From: Nocardioidaceae bacterium
GTDB taxonomy: Bacteria; Actinomycetota; Actinomycetes; Propionibacteriales; Nocardioidaceae
Direction: 5' to 3'
Assembly: GCA_013696365.1 (NCBI GenBank)
Contig: JACCYS010000108.1
Coordinates: 1-6,714, forward strand
DNA length: 6,714 nt
The position numbers were made by a program, and so were the translations under genes. The notes below the pieces were generated by a model, which saw nothing but the letters and a program-made list of their open reading frames with translations, was not told the DNA's origin and ran no database searches. Positions 1 through 6,277 of the stretch are shown piece by piece (positions within the stretch are counted from its first letter, which is position 1; every line of letters starts with the position of its first letter).

Positions 1-1341
1 CGAGCTCCGCCTCGCGGGTGTGCATGTAGGCCGCGATGATCAGGTCGGGTTCGAGTTGCTCGCCGTGCCAGTTGGGCGTCAACGAGTCGCCCTCGATGAG
101 CCGATAGGTCTCGTCCACGTCGGCGCAACTGCCGCGGATGTGCGGGGTGTACTCGATCAGGTTGCCGTCGGGTGCGCTGAACCTGAAGCGTTGCCGGCCG
201 AGCCCGGTGATGGTGGATGCCGCGTCGTGCAGCGCGCGGTGGTGCTCGCCGCACAGCAGGAGCAGGTTGTCGAGATCGGTGCGCCCGCCGCGTGACCAGA
301 AACGGACGTGGTGGGCGTGCAGGAATCGGCGCCGACCGCACCCGGGCAACGTGCAACCGATGTCCCTTCGCATCAGCGTCGAGACCTGGCGTGGCGTCGG
401 GTGTCGACGTCGCCGGCCGAGGTCGAGCGTGCGTCCGTCGCTGCCATGGGTGGTGAGGCGGATGCCGCCGTCGCAGGCGAGTCGCTCGATCGTGGCCAGA
501 CTCAACGCGGGTCCACCGTCCAGGTGGGCGCGCGCGAGCCCACGCTTGGTCTCGGCGCGCAGCCGCGTCAAGACGTCCGCATCGACGTGCACGAGCACCT
601 CGGCGGCGGGACCGTCAGCGCCCGTCATGGCGGCGAGCCCCTGCGCGCCAGCTCGGCTGGCCTCGCCCAGCAGGGTCGACGAGGCCGAGCCCCCAAGTGC
701 GGACCGGACCGACGGCGCATCCTGAGACTGGGCAGACTCGCCCGTGGGGGTGGAGGTCTCGGCCCGGGCGTCTGCCGTGGCCCTGAGCAGGGCGAGCAGG
801 GCTGCCCCGTCCTCAGCTGAAAGCCGCCCGCTGACCCGCAGGCTGCCGTCGTCGTCCCAGCGCCAGTGCAGGCGGCAGCCTCCCGATGTGGCTGCTCCGG
901 TGCGAACGGCGCCTGCTCTGGGGCGGCCTGGTCGATGCAGCGGGTCATTCGCTCGACCTGCGATGCGGTGGCGCAGAGGCTGGTCTCGACCAGCTGGCCC
1001 TCGGTGGCCGGGGTCGCCACTCGGCAGATGGCGCGGACCTTGGAGTAGGACAGGCGACCCTCGGCGAAGGTCCGCGTCGTCACGGGCAGCGGCCGCAGCC
1101 TACGGGCCACCCGCACGTGGTCGCGTGCGGTGCGCAGGCTGATGCCGCAGCGCCAGGAGAGCCAGTGAGCGCACGACCGCAGCCCGGGGCCGGCCCAACC
1201 CTGCCGTTCGTCGAACTCGCCGACCAGCCGCAGGAACTCCGCCGTCGCCGCGGCTATCCGCCCGGCCAGGGTGCAGAGACGGTCCGCCAGCTGCTCGAGC
1301 TCGATACCTGCGGGGTCTGGTGTGCGCTGGTAGGCGATCAT
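1..1341 (-). pseudogene. DUF222/13E12-family HNH endonuclease, frameshifted, 3' end outside the window
   Basis: The N-terminal part (1341 down to about 920) reads as a DUF222 domain, with the stretches CAHWLSWRCGISLRTARDHV, LSYSKVRAICRVATP and ATASQVERMTR. That frame then drifts into low-complexity sequence and stops at 625. From about 885 to 1 a second minus frame is open to the edge and resumes the family pattern: RLHWRWDDDGSLRVSGRLSAE, then the HNH nuclease domain at about 355-224 with CTLPGCGRRRFLHAHHVRFW, a DLDNLLLLC segment and CGEHHRALHD (zinc Cys and catalytic His residues intact). The two halves join if one base is restored, most simply in the GGGG run at 920-923. Members of this family carry a C-terminal HNH nuclease and are common, multicopy accessory genes in actinobacteria; their biological role is poorly defined. 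ATG 1341 is preferred as the start because AGGAGG (1355-1350) lies 8 nt upstream. The in-frame GTG at 1350 overlaps that ribosome-binding site. The split may be a real mutation, a sequencing error, or less likely a -1 recoding event. Confidence 0.86.
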
Positions 1342-1344
1342 GAC

Positions 1345-1392
1345 CGCCACCTCCTACGAATCGAATGTTTGTTCGAATACTAGGAGGTGGCG
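1345..1392. repeat. 48-bp concentric inverted repeat around the SOS box, covering the HNH ribosome-binding site
   Basis: The arms CGCCACCTCCTA (1345-1356) and TAGGAGGTGGCG (1381-1392) are perfect 12-bp reverse complements. Their centre, 1368.5, is also the centre of the SOS palindrome at 1361-1376, so one nested palindrome spans the region. The arm transcribed second from the minus strand contains the Shine-Dalgarno AGGAGG (1355-1350) of the HNH gene. In an RNA that begins upstream of 1392 the first arm would pair with it and hide it. The repeat is seen directly; the RNA function is inference. Confidence 0.85.
1361..1376 (-). promoter_or_regulatory. LexA-type SOS box upstream of the HNH gene
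   Basis: On the minus strand the site reads TCGAACAAACATTCGA. It matches 11 of 12 fixed positions of the mycobacterial/Gram-positive SOS box TCGAAC-N4-GTTCGA; the only mismatch is A for G at the start of the second half. It lies 20 bp upstream of the ATG at 1341 and directly next to a possible -10 box (1377-1382), the right place for repression. LexA control of 13E12-family genes has been described in Mycobacterium tuberculosis, which supports the reading. LexA binding here is inferred. Confidence 0.7.
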
Positions 1393-1407
1393 CCGACAAC
1401 GCCACAA
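1377..1407 (-). promoter_or_regulatory. Possible promoter of the HNH gene
   Basis: Minus-strand TAGTAT (1382-1377) fits the TANNNT form of a -10 box. A weak -35, TTGTGG (1407-1402), lies 19 bp upstream, slightly longer than ideal. Transcription would start near 1370, inside the SOS box, so LexA would block it. The -10 is the better supported element; the -35 is tentative. Confidence 0.35.
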
Positions 1408-1412
1408 CGCCA
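1396..1412. repeat. Tandem 8-bp repeat between pabAB and the HNH gene
   Basis: Two adjacent copies of CAACGCCA occupy 1397-1404 and 1405-1412, preceded by one further matching A at 1396. The repeat lies in the 103-bp gap after the pabAB stop codon, just upstream of the SOS-box palindrome, and covers the tentative -35 box of the HNH promoter. It may be incidental or a regulator half-site pair. Confidence 0.6.
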
Positions 1413-1444
1413 GTGTGACCCGCTTCTGAAGGTGCCCCGCGGAG

Positions 1445-3601
1445 TCACTTTCCCGGCGGGCGGCGGTGGGCCGGGCCGTGGTCGAGGTCGTTGGCGCTGA
1501 TGCCGCACAGCCCGGCGCGCATCTTGAGCAGCATCTCCTCGTACTCCTCATCGGGTTCCGAGGCCAACACGACGGCCCCGCCGGCGCCGACCTGCAGGAC
1601 GCCGCCAGCCACCACAGCCGTCCGGATGACGATGTTCAGGTCGGCGGCGCCGGTCAGGCCGAAGAAGCCGAGCGCACCGGAGTAGATCCCGCGGGGACGG
1701 TCCTCGAGCCGGTCGATGATCTCCATCGTGCGCAGCTTGGGTGCGCCGGTCATGGATCCGCCCGGAAAGCAGGCGCGGACGGCGGCCACCGCGTCGATTT
1801 CCGGTCGCAGCCGGCCCCGGACCGTTGACACGAGCTGGTGCACCGTCGCGTACGTCTCCACCGCCATGAACGACGGGACCTGCACGCTACCGACCTCGCA
1901 GACCCGGCCGAGGTCGTTGCGCAGCAGGTCCACGATCATCAGATTCTCGGCGCGATTCTTCGCCGAGCTGGCCAGCCCATCGCGGAGGGCGTCGTCGGCG
2001 GCTGGCGTCGTCCCGCGCGGTGCCGTCCCCTTGATCGGGCGGGACTCGATGGCGCCGGTGCCGTCCACGTGCATGAAGCGCTCGGGAGACGAGCAGATCA
2101 CCTCGACCGGTCCCAGCCGTAGGAAGGCAGAGTACGGCGCCGGGTTGATCCGGCGCCGCCGACGATAGATCGCCAGGCCGTCGGTGTGGACCGCGGTGGT
2201 CAGCCGGTTGGTGAGGCATACCTCATAGCTCTCACCGGCGCGCAGCTCGTGCTGGGCGTCGGCAACGGCCTCGCGATAGCGGTGGGGCTTCCGGTCGAGC
2301 AGGGGCACCGGGTCGACACCCTCAGCCGGCGCTGGCGCTGGCGCTGGGGTCGTCACCGGGGCCCGCGCTGCTGGCTGCAGTGCACCGGCGGCAAAAGCCA
2401 GCCACGCGTCCGCGAACGCCACCTCGCCGGCGACGTCTGGCCGAGCGGCGGCCACCAGCCACGTCTGCTCGGTCCGATGGTCCACCGCGACGAAGCGCGA
2501 GGCGAAGACCCAAACGGCGTCGGGGGTGGCTGCCCGACGCGTCGTCGGTGAGCCGGCGTCGGACCTCAGCTCGTAGCCGAGGTAGCCCACGTACCCGCCG
2601 ACAAGGTCGAACGGCAGGTCGACGTGGGGGCCAACATGTCGCTGTGCCAGCCGTCCCTGCAGCAGGTCGAATACCGACCCCGGCTCGGACCCCACCGGCT
2701 GCCCGGTTCCGTCCAGGACACGGACCTCACCGTCGGCCACGTCGTAGCTCAGGACCTCACCGCCCGGTGCGTCGGGGTGGCCGACGAACGAGAACCGCGC
2801 GAGCTCACCCCCGGGGGCACAGCTGTCCAGCCAGAACGCGTACGGCCGATCGGCACACAGTTGCTCGTAGGCCACCTCGGTGTCCACCGCGCACGGCAGG
2901 CGCCGGGTCCGCAGCGTCCAGGGGCTCGGCGGGCCGTCGGCGGGGGGTGGGCCGCTGGGCGCAGCTGCCGGGGCCGGGTCTGGTGGAGGCGCAGGCGCCG
3001 ACGCCGACACGTTGGGGGTCCGAGTCCCCAGCACCAGCGCGCGGAAGTTCGCCAGCAGCCGCTCACCGCCCTCGCTGGCGACCGACTCGGGGTGAAACTG
3101 CACGCCCCACCACGGTCGCGACCGGTGGTGGACGGCCATCACCACCCCGTCTTCGGACCAGGCGTCGGCCAGCAGCTCGTCGGGCAGCGGTTCGAGCAGG
3201 CACAGCGAGTGGTAGCGGACGACGGTAAATCTCTGCGGCAGGCCGGCGAACAACCCCGTGCCCCGGTGGTCGACCGTGCTCAGGTGCCCGTGGCGGGGCT
3301 CGGGCGCAAGCCGGACGGGCGCGCCGGCCAGGTGCCCGAGGCCCTGGTGGCCGAGACACACCCCGAGCACGGCTGCCCCGGTGTTCCGGACAACCTCCAA
3401 CGACCGGCCAATGTCTCGGGCGACCTGGGGCCGGCCGGGTCCCGGAGAGACGACCACCGCGTCGAAGCCGTCGGCCAGCTCGGCTGTCAGATCGAGGTGG
3501 TCGTTGGGCAGCACGCTCGGCGCAACGCCGTAGGTCTCGGCGATCAGCTGGAACAGGTTGAACGTGAACGAGTCATGGTTGTCGATCAGCAGTGTGCGCA
3601 T
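1445..3601 (-). CDS. pabAB: Fused aminodeoxychorismate synthase PabA-PabB
   Basis: This cytoplasmic 718-residue enzyme makes 4-amino-4-deoxychorismate from chorismate and glutamine, the committed step to p-aminobenzoate and folate. Residues 1-195 form a class I glutamine amidotransferase: it opens MRTLLIDNHDSF, has nucleophile Cys82 in GVCLGHQ, and His170 and Glu172 in FHPES. A Pro/Ala-rich linker follows at about 196-228. The rest is the PabB chorismate-binding part: GESYEVCLTN (456-465), SPERF (505-509), PIKGT with Lys524, KNRAENLMIVDLLRND (548-563) and PGGSMTGAPK (613-622). The lysine in PIKGT separates aminodeoxychorismate synthase from anthranilate synthase, which has alanine there. ATG 3601 was chosen because the protein then opens like its family; GTG 3607 would add two residues, and neither has a clear ribosome-binding site. 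A C-terminal PabC lyase domain is absent. A fusion of this type can also serve antibiotic pathways, but nothing nearby suggests that. Confidence 0.93.
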   Translation of the reverse strand: MRTLLIDNHDSFTFNLFQLIAETYGVAPSVLPNDHLDLTAELADGFDAVVVSPGPGRPQVARDIGRSLEVVRNTGAAVLGVCLGHQGLGHLAGAPVRLAPEPRHGHLSTVDHRGTGLFAGLPQRFTVVRYHSLCLLEPLPDELLADAWSEDGVVMAVHHRSRPWWGVQFHPESVASEGGERLLANFRALVLGTRTPNVSASAPAPPPDPAPAAAPSGPPPADGPPSPWTLRTRRLPCAVDTEVAYEQLCADRPYAFWLDSCAPGGELARFSFVGHPDAPGGEVLSYDVADGEVRVLDGTGQPVGSEPGSVFDLLQGRLAQRHVGPHVDLPFDLVGGYVGYLGYELRSDAGSPTTRRAATPDAVWVFASRFVAVDHRTEQTWLVAAARPDVAGEVAFADAWLAFAAGALQPAARAPVTTPAPAPAPAEGVDPVPLLDRKPHRYREAVADAQHELRAGESYEVCLTNRLTTAVHTDGLAIYRRRRRINPAPYSAFLRLGPVEVICSSPERFMHVDGTGAIESRPIKGTAPRGTTPAADDALRDGLASSAKNRAENLMIVDLLRNDLGRVCEVGSVQVPSFMAVETYATVHQLVSTVRGRLRPEIDAVAAVRACFPGGSMTGAPKLRTMEIIDRLEDRPRGIYSGALGFFGLTGAADLNIVIRTAVVAGGVLQVGAGGAVVLASEPDEEYEEMLLKMRAGLCGISANDLDHGPAHRRPPGK
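2328..2345. repeat. Three tandem GGCGCT hexamers within pabAB
   Basis: Three perfect copies of GGCGCT on the plus strand encode an alternating Pro-Ala stretch (about residues 419-427) of PabAB. It lies between the N-terminal part of the PabB domain and its catalytic core, most likely a flexible surface loop. Copy number may vary between strains without breaking the frame, because each unit adds two codons. Confidence 0.75.
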
Positions 3602-3653
3602 GGGCACGGCCAGTCTGGCACTGGCGGCCGTTCTCGTGCGCGATCATCGATGG
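3602..3653. promoter_or_regulatory. Divergent intergenic region between pabAB and the membrane-protein gene
   Basis: This 52-bp gap separates two divergently read genes, so both promoters must lie in it or inside the neighbouring coding sequences. I see no convincing -35/-10 pair on either strand and no Shine-Dalgarno sequence before either start. Both genes may therefore be leaderless or weakly initiated, which is common in actinobacteria. The regulatory role is inferred from gene orientation only. Confidence 0.4.
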
Positions 3654-6164
3654 ATGCATCACTTCGCGCACCCGGCCTACTGCCCGGACTGTCGGGCGAT
3701 GCGCACCGACCAGCCCCGGTGTGCGCGATGCGGGCTGATGCTGGTCGGCCCGAACGCCGATCGGCTGTACGGGCTGCTGGCCGAGGCCGACGCCGAGCTC
3801 GACCGGTTGCGCGAGCTGTCCCACAATCCAGATCCCGCCGCGCCCACGACCGTCGGAGGCCCTGCAGAGCCGATGGCACCCCCGGCTGCCGGTCAGCCCG
3901 CTCGGCGACCGCACCGGATCACCACCGGCTCGGTGCTGTTGGCGCTGGGCGCGCTGCTGCTGGGGGTGGCGGCGGTCGTATTCGTCGCGGTCAGCTGGGG
4001 GTCGTTGTCGCAGGCGGCGCGTACGGTGCTGCTGCTCGGTGTCACCGCTGTCGTCGCCGTTGCCGCGACCAGCTGTTTGGGGCGCCGGTTGCGAGCCTCG
4101 ACCGAGGCGTTGTGGGCCCTCACCGTGCTCTTGCTGCTCGTCGACCTCGGCGCCGCCTACACAACCGGGCTGTGGGGTCTCGACCAGCTCGGGGGTCGCG
4201 GCTTGCTGTCGGTTGCCGCGGCTCTGCTCGCGCTGCCGTCGGCTGGGGCCGCGGTTGGCGCCCAACGGGTGTGGTCCGCGGACGGTGACGACGGCCGCAC
4301 GCGCCTGGTGGTCGCCGAGCTGGCTGTGGTGGGCGGTGCGCTCGCGGCGGTCGGAGCGCTCAGCGTCAACTGGGTGACCGCCTCGGCCTGGCTGCCGATC
4401 GCCGCACTCGGACTGCTGGTCGCCGGGACTATGGCCGCGTGGTCGTTGGGGCTCTGGCTGTCGACCGTCGGCATCGCGCTGGCTGCTATGGGTGCGTACG
4501 TCGTCGCGGTGGTCGCCGCGATCGCGCGGCTGTTCGAGGAGCCGACGGTGCCGGAGCTGGTCGACGGGTCGGCGCGGCCCGCCGTGGTGCTGCTGGCGCT
4601 GACCGTCGCTGTCGCCGTCGTCGGTCCACCCCCGGTGGGAGCCGGAGCTGCGCTGGTCGCGTCGGGCTTGGCTGCAGCACTCGTGGTGGTGCCCGCCGGG
4701 GCTGCGGGAGCAGCCGAGGCCACCGTGGCCGCGGCGACCGTCCTGGTCGTCTTGGCCCTGGTCGGCCTGCTGCGGCTCGGCGCCAGCGTGGACGGCGTAC
4801 GGGCGGCGACCGCGGTCGGAGCCGCGATCCTCCTGCTCGCCCTCGCCGAGCGGGCGGCCGCGGTGAGCCCGGTGTTGGTGCAGGCCGCCACACCATTCTG
4901 GTCGACCGGTATGGGGACGCGACTGCCTGGCACCCAGGCGTCGACGGGCGAGCCGGTCTGGTTGGCTCTGGTGCTCGGCGCGTCCCTGGCGGTCACCGCG
5001 GCGGCCGCGCTCGGCTGGCCGTCGGACCACGCGTTCGGACCTAGCACAGGCGCCCGCCGGGAGTGGCTCCTCGGCGTCGGCGTACTGGCCCTCGCTGGCG
5101 GGGCACTGGCGACGCTGCTGTGGACGACCGCACCGGTCTGGGTGGTCACGGCGGTGGCGCTGGTCGGCGCGCTCACAGCCGCGGTCGGGACCCGCCCGGC
5201 CGTCCTCGTGCCCGTCGCGGTCGTGGTGCTGGTGGGGGTCATTGCGTCCGCTGGGTCCGCCGGGCTGTCCGCGGCGGCCCTCGCCGCTGCCGCAGGCGCG
5301 CTGCTGGTCCAGGCAGTCCGGCGACGGGCACACCTGTCGGCGGTTCCCCTGGCCGCTGCGGGCGTGCTCGTCGTCGACGGGGCGGTGCTCGCCCTCACCC
5401 ACCAGCTCGGCGGCACCGGCGAGGTCGCCGCCCTCGTCGTCGTGCTGGCCGGGATGCTGCTCACCGTCGCGGCGACGACCGTCATCAGCGCCACCCGAGT
5501 CGCCCAGGACCTGCGGCTGCCCTCGATCGGCGCCGAAATTGCCTCGGGGGTCAGACTGGTGGGGTCGATCGCGCTCGCCGGCAGCACCGGGGTGGGTACG
5601 GCAGTCATCACTTTGGGCGTCCTCGGCCTGGCCGCAGTCGTCCTCGGCGTCCTGCGCGCGGACCGTCGTCCGGCTCGCTGGCTGGGTCTGGCGCTGCTGC
5701 AGTCGGCGTGGACCGTGCAGCTGCTCGATACCGACGTCGACGTGGTGGAGCTCTACACGCTGCCGGTGGCCCTGGTGTCGGTGGGCCTTGGCCTGTGGGC
5801 GTTGGGCCGCGACGCGTCGGCGGCCACGTGGCGGGTGCTGCTGCCCGGGTTCACGCTCGCGACGGCGCCGAGCCTGCCGCAGGCGCTGGCCGACCTGACC
5901 TCGCTGCGGGCGTGGCTGCTGGGTGCCGCCGGGCTGGTGCTCCTGCTGACCGGCATCCGGCTGCGCTGGGGTGCGCCGACTGCGGTGGGCGGGGTGGTGG
6001 TGGCCCTGCTCGCCGTGGGGCACCTGAGCAGCGTTGCCTCCGCGGTTCCGCGGTGGGTCGTGCTGGCGACGGTCGGTGGTGCCCTGCTGGGTGCCGGCAT
6101 CACCTGGGAGAGCCGCGTCCGCGACGCCCGGGCGCTGGCCTCGTACGCAACCGACCTGCGCTAG
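3654..6164 (+). CDS. Large polytopic membrane protein with N-terminal zinc ribbon (resembles the actinobacterial SCO7613 C-terminal-domain family)
   Basis: The predicted protein has about 836 residues. Near the N-terminus, Cys10/Cys13 and Cys23/Cys26 form a CPDC-x9-CARC zinc-ribbon pattern. A short, charged, probably helical stretch follows (LYGLLAEADAELDRLREL, about 37-54), then a Pro-rich spacer to about 85. From about residue 90 to the end there are roughly 24-26 hydrophobic, Ala/Val/Leu-rich segments with short loops, beginning GSVLLALGALLLGVAAVVFV. The tail GITWESRVRDARAL is polar and probably cytoplasmic. The architecture resembles a family often labelled 'SCO7613 C-terminal domain-containing membrane protein'; I give that from memory, and no function is established. 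No transport or enzyme motif was recognised. ATG 3654 puts the zinc ribbon at the very N-terminus as expected; it has no ribosome-binding site. GTG 3636 and ATG 3600 are in-frame alternatives, the latter overlapping pabAB. Transcription diverges from pabAB; acnA follows 113 bp downstream with its own promoter. Confidence 0.85.
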   Translation: MHHFAHPAYCPDCRAMRTDQPRCARCGLMLVGPNADRLYGLLAEADAELDRLRELSHNPDPAAPTTVGGPAEPMAPPAAGQPARRPHRITTGSVLLALGALLLGVAAVVFVAVSWGSLSQAARTVLLLGVTAVVAVAATSCLGRRLRASTEALWALTVLLLLVDLGAAYTTGLWGLDQLGGRGLLSVAAALLALPSAGAAVGAQRVWSADGDDGRTRLVVAELAVVGGALAAVGALSVNWVTASAWLPIAALGLLVAGTMAAWSLGLWLSTVGIALAAMGAYVVAVVAAIARLFEEPTVPELVDGSARPAVVLLALTVAVAVVGPPPVGAGAALVASGLAAALVVVPAGAAGAAEATVAAATVLVVLALVGLLRLGASVDGVRAATAVGAAILLLALAERAAAVSPVLVQAATPFWSTGMGTRLPGTQASTGEPVWLALVLGASLAVTAAAALGWPSDHAFGPSTGARREWLLGVGVLALAGGALATLLWTTAPVWVVTAVALVGALTAAVGTRPAVLVPVAVVVLVGVIASAGSAGLSAAALAAAAGALLVQAVRRRAHLSAVPLAAAGVLVVDGAVLALTHQLGGTGEVAALVVVLAGMLLTVAATTVISATRVAQDLRLPSIGAEIASGVRLVGSIALAGSTGVGTAVITLGVLGLAAVVLGVLRADRRPARWLGLALLQSAWTVQLLDTDVDVVELYTLPVALVSVGLGLWALGRDASAATWRVLLPGFTLATAPSLPQALADLTSLRAWLLGAAGLVLLLTGIRLRWGAPTAVGGVVVALLAVGHLSSVASAVPRWVVLATVGGALLGAGITWESRVRDARALASYATDLR

Positions 6165-6201
6165 TTTGCGCCAGTACCTGCTGGAGCCCCGTAGCCCGCT
6201 A

Positions 6202-6231
6202 TTGATATCTTGACATCAAGATACTTATCCT
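6202..6231 (+). promoter_or_regulatory. acnA promoter (-35 TTGATA, -10 TATCCT)
   Basis: TTGATA (6202-6207) matches the sigma-70-type -35 consensus at five of six bases. TATCCT (6226-6231) fits TANNNT as a -10. The spacer is 18 bp. Transcription would begin near 6238, giving a leader of about 40 nt to the acnA start at 6278. An alternative -35, TTGACA at 6210-6215, is a perfect hexamer but has no good -10 at normal spacing. Confidence 0.6.
6206..6223. promoter_or_regulatory. Perfect 18-bp palindromic operator in the acnA promoter
   Basis: TATCTTGA-CA-TCAAGATA is a perfect 8-bp inverted repeat with a 2-bp centre. It overlaps the last two bases of the -35 and fills most of the spacer up to the -10, the classic position for a dimeric repressor. 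It also stands out as AT-rich in GC-rich surroundings. Aconitase genes of actinobacteria are known to be regulated, for example by the TetR-type AcnR in Corynebacterium, but this sequence does not resemble the AcnR site as I remember it. The binding protein is unknown here. Confidence 0.7.
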
Positions 6232-6264
6232 GTGGGCATTGCGACCAGTGGTCCGTAACGAAAC

Positions 6265-6270
6265 GAGGAG
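6265..6270 (+). promoter_or_regulatory. Ribosome-binding site of acnA
   Basis: GAGGAG lies 7 nt before the ATG at 6278, a strong Shine-Dalgarno sequence that fixes the start. It contrasts with the two upstream housekeeping-type starts, which have none. Confidence 0.8.
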
Positions 6271-6277
6271 AGCTGAG

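Noticed and set aside
625..885. The C-terminal tail of the first HNH reading frame (Pro/Arg-rich, ending at 625) as a genuine protein end
   Set aside because: The other minus frame over the same bases carries the conserved family sequence, so this tail is out-of-frame read-through after the frameshift.
20..1142. Several open plus-strand frames across the HNH gene
   Set aside because: They are antisense shadows: composition is Arg/Ala/Gly/Pro-rich, no domain is recognisable and no ribosome-binding site precedes them.
1381..1392. TAGGAGGTGG on the plus strand as a ribosome-binding site for a rightward gene
   Set aside because: No suitable start codon or coding frame follows; it is the mirror arm of the inverted repeat.
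2624..4288. A long plus-strand frame running through pabAB into the membrane-protein gene
   Set aside because: It is antisense to clearly conserved PabAB motifs and then out of frame with the membrane protein; high GC keeps such frames open.
3573..6023. An 816-codon minus-strand frame opposite the membrane-protein gene
   Set aside because: It is Gln/Arg/Gly/His-rich with no recognisable domain, while the plus frame shows membrane segments and a zinc ribbon.
6168..6187. Stem-loop GCGCCAG...CTGGAGC just after the membrane-protein stop as a terminator
   Set aside because: The stem is only six pairs with one mismatch and no T-run follows, so it is too weak to call.
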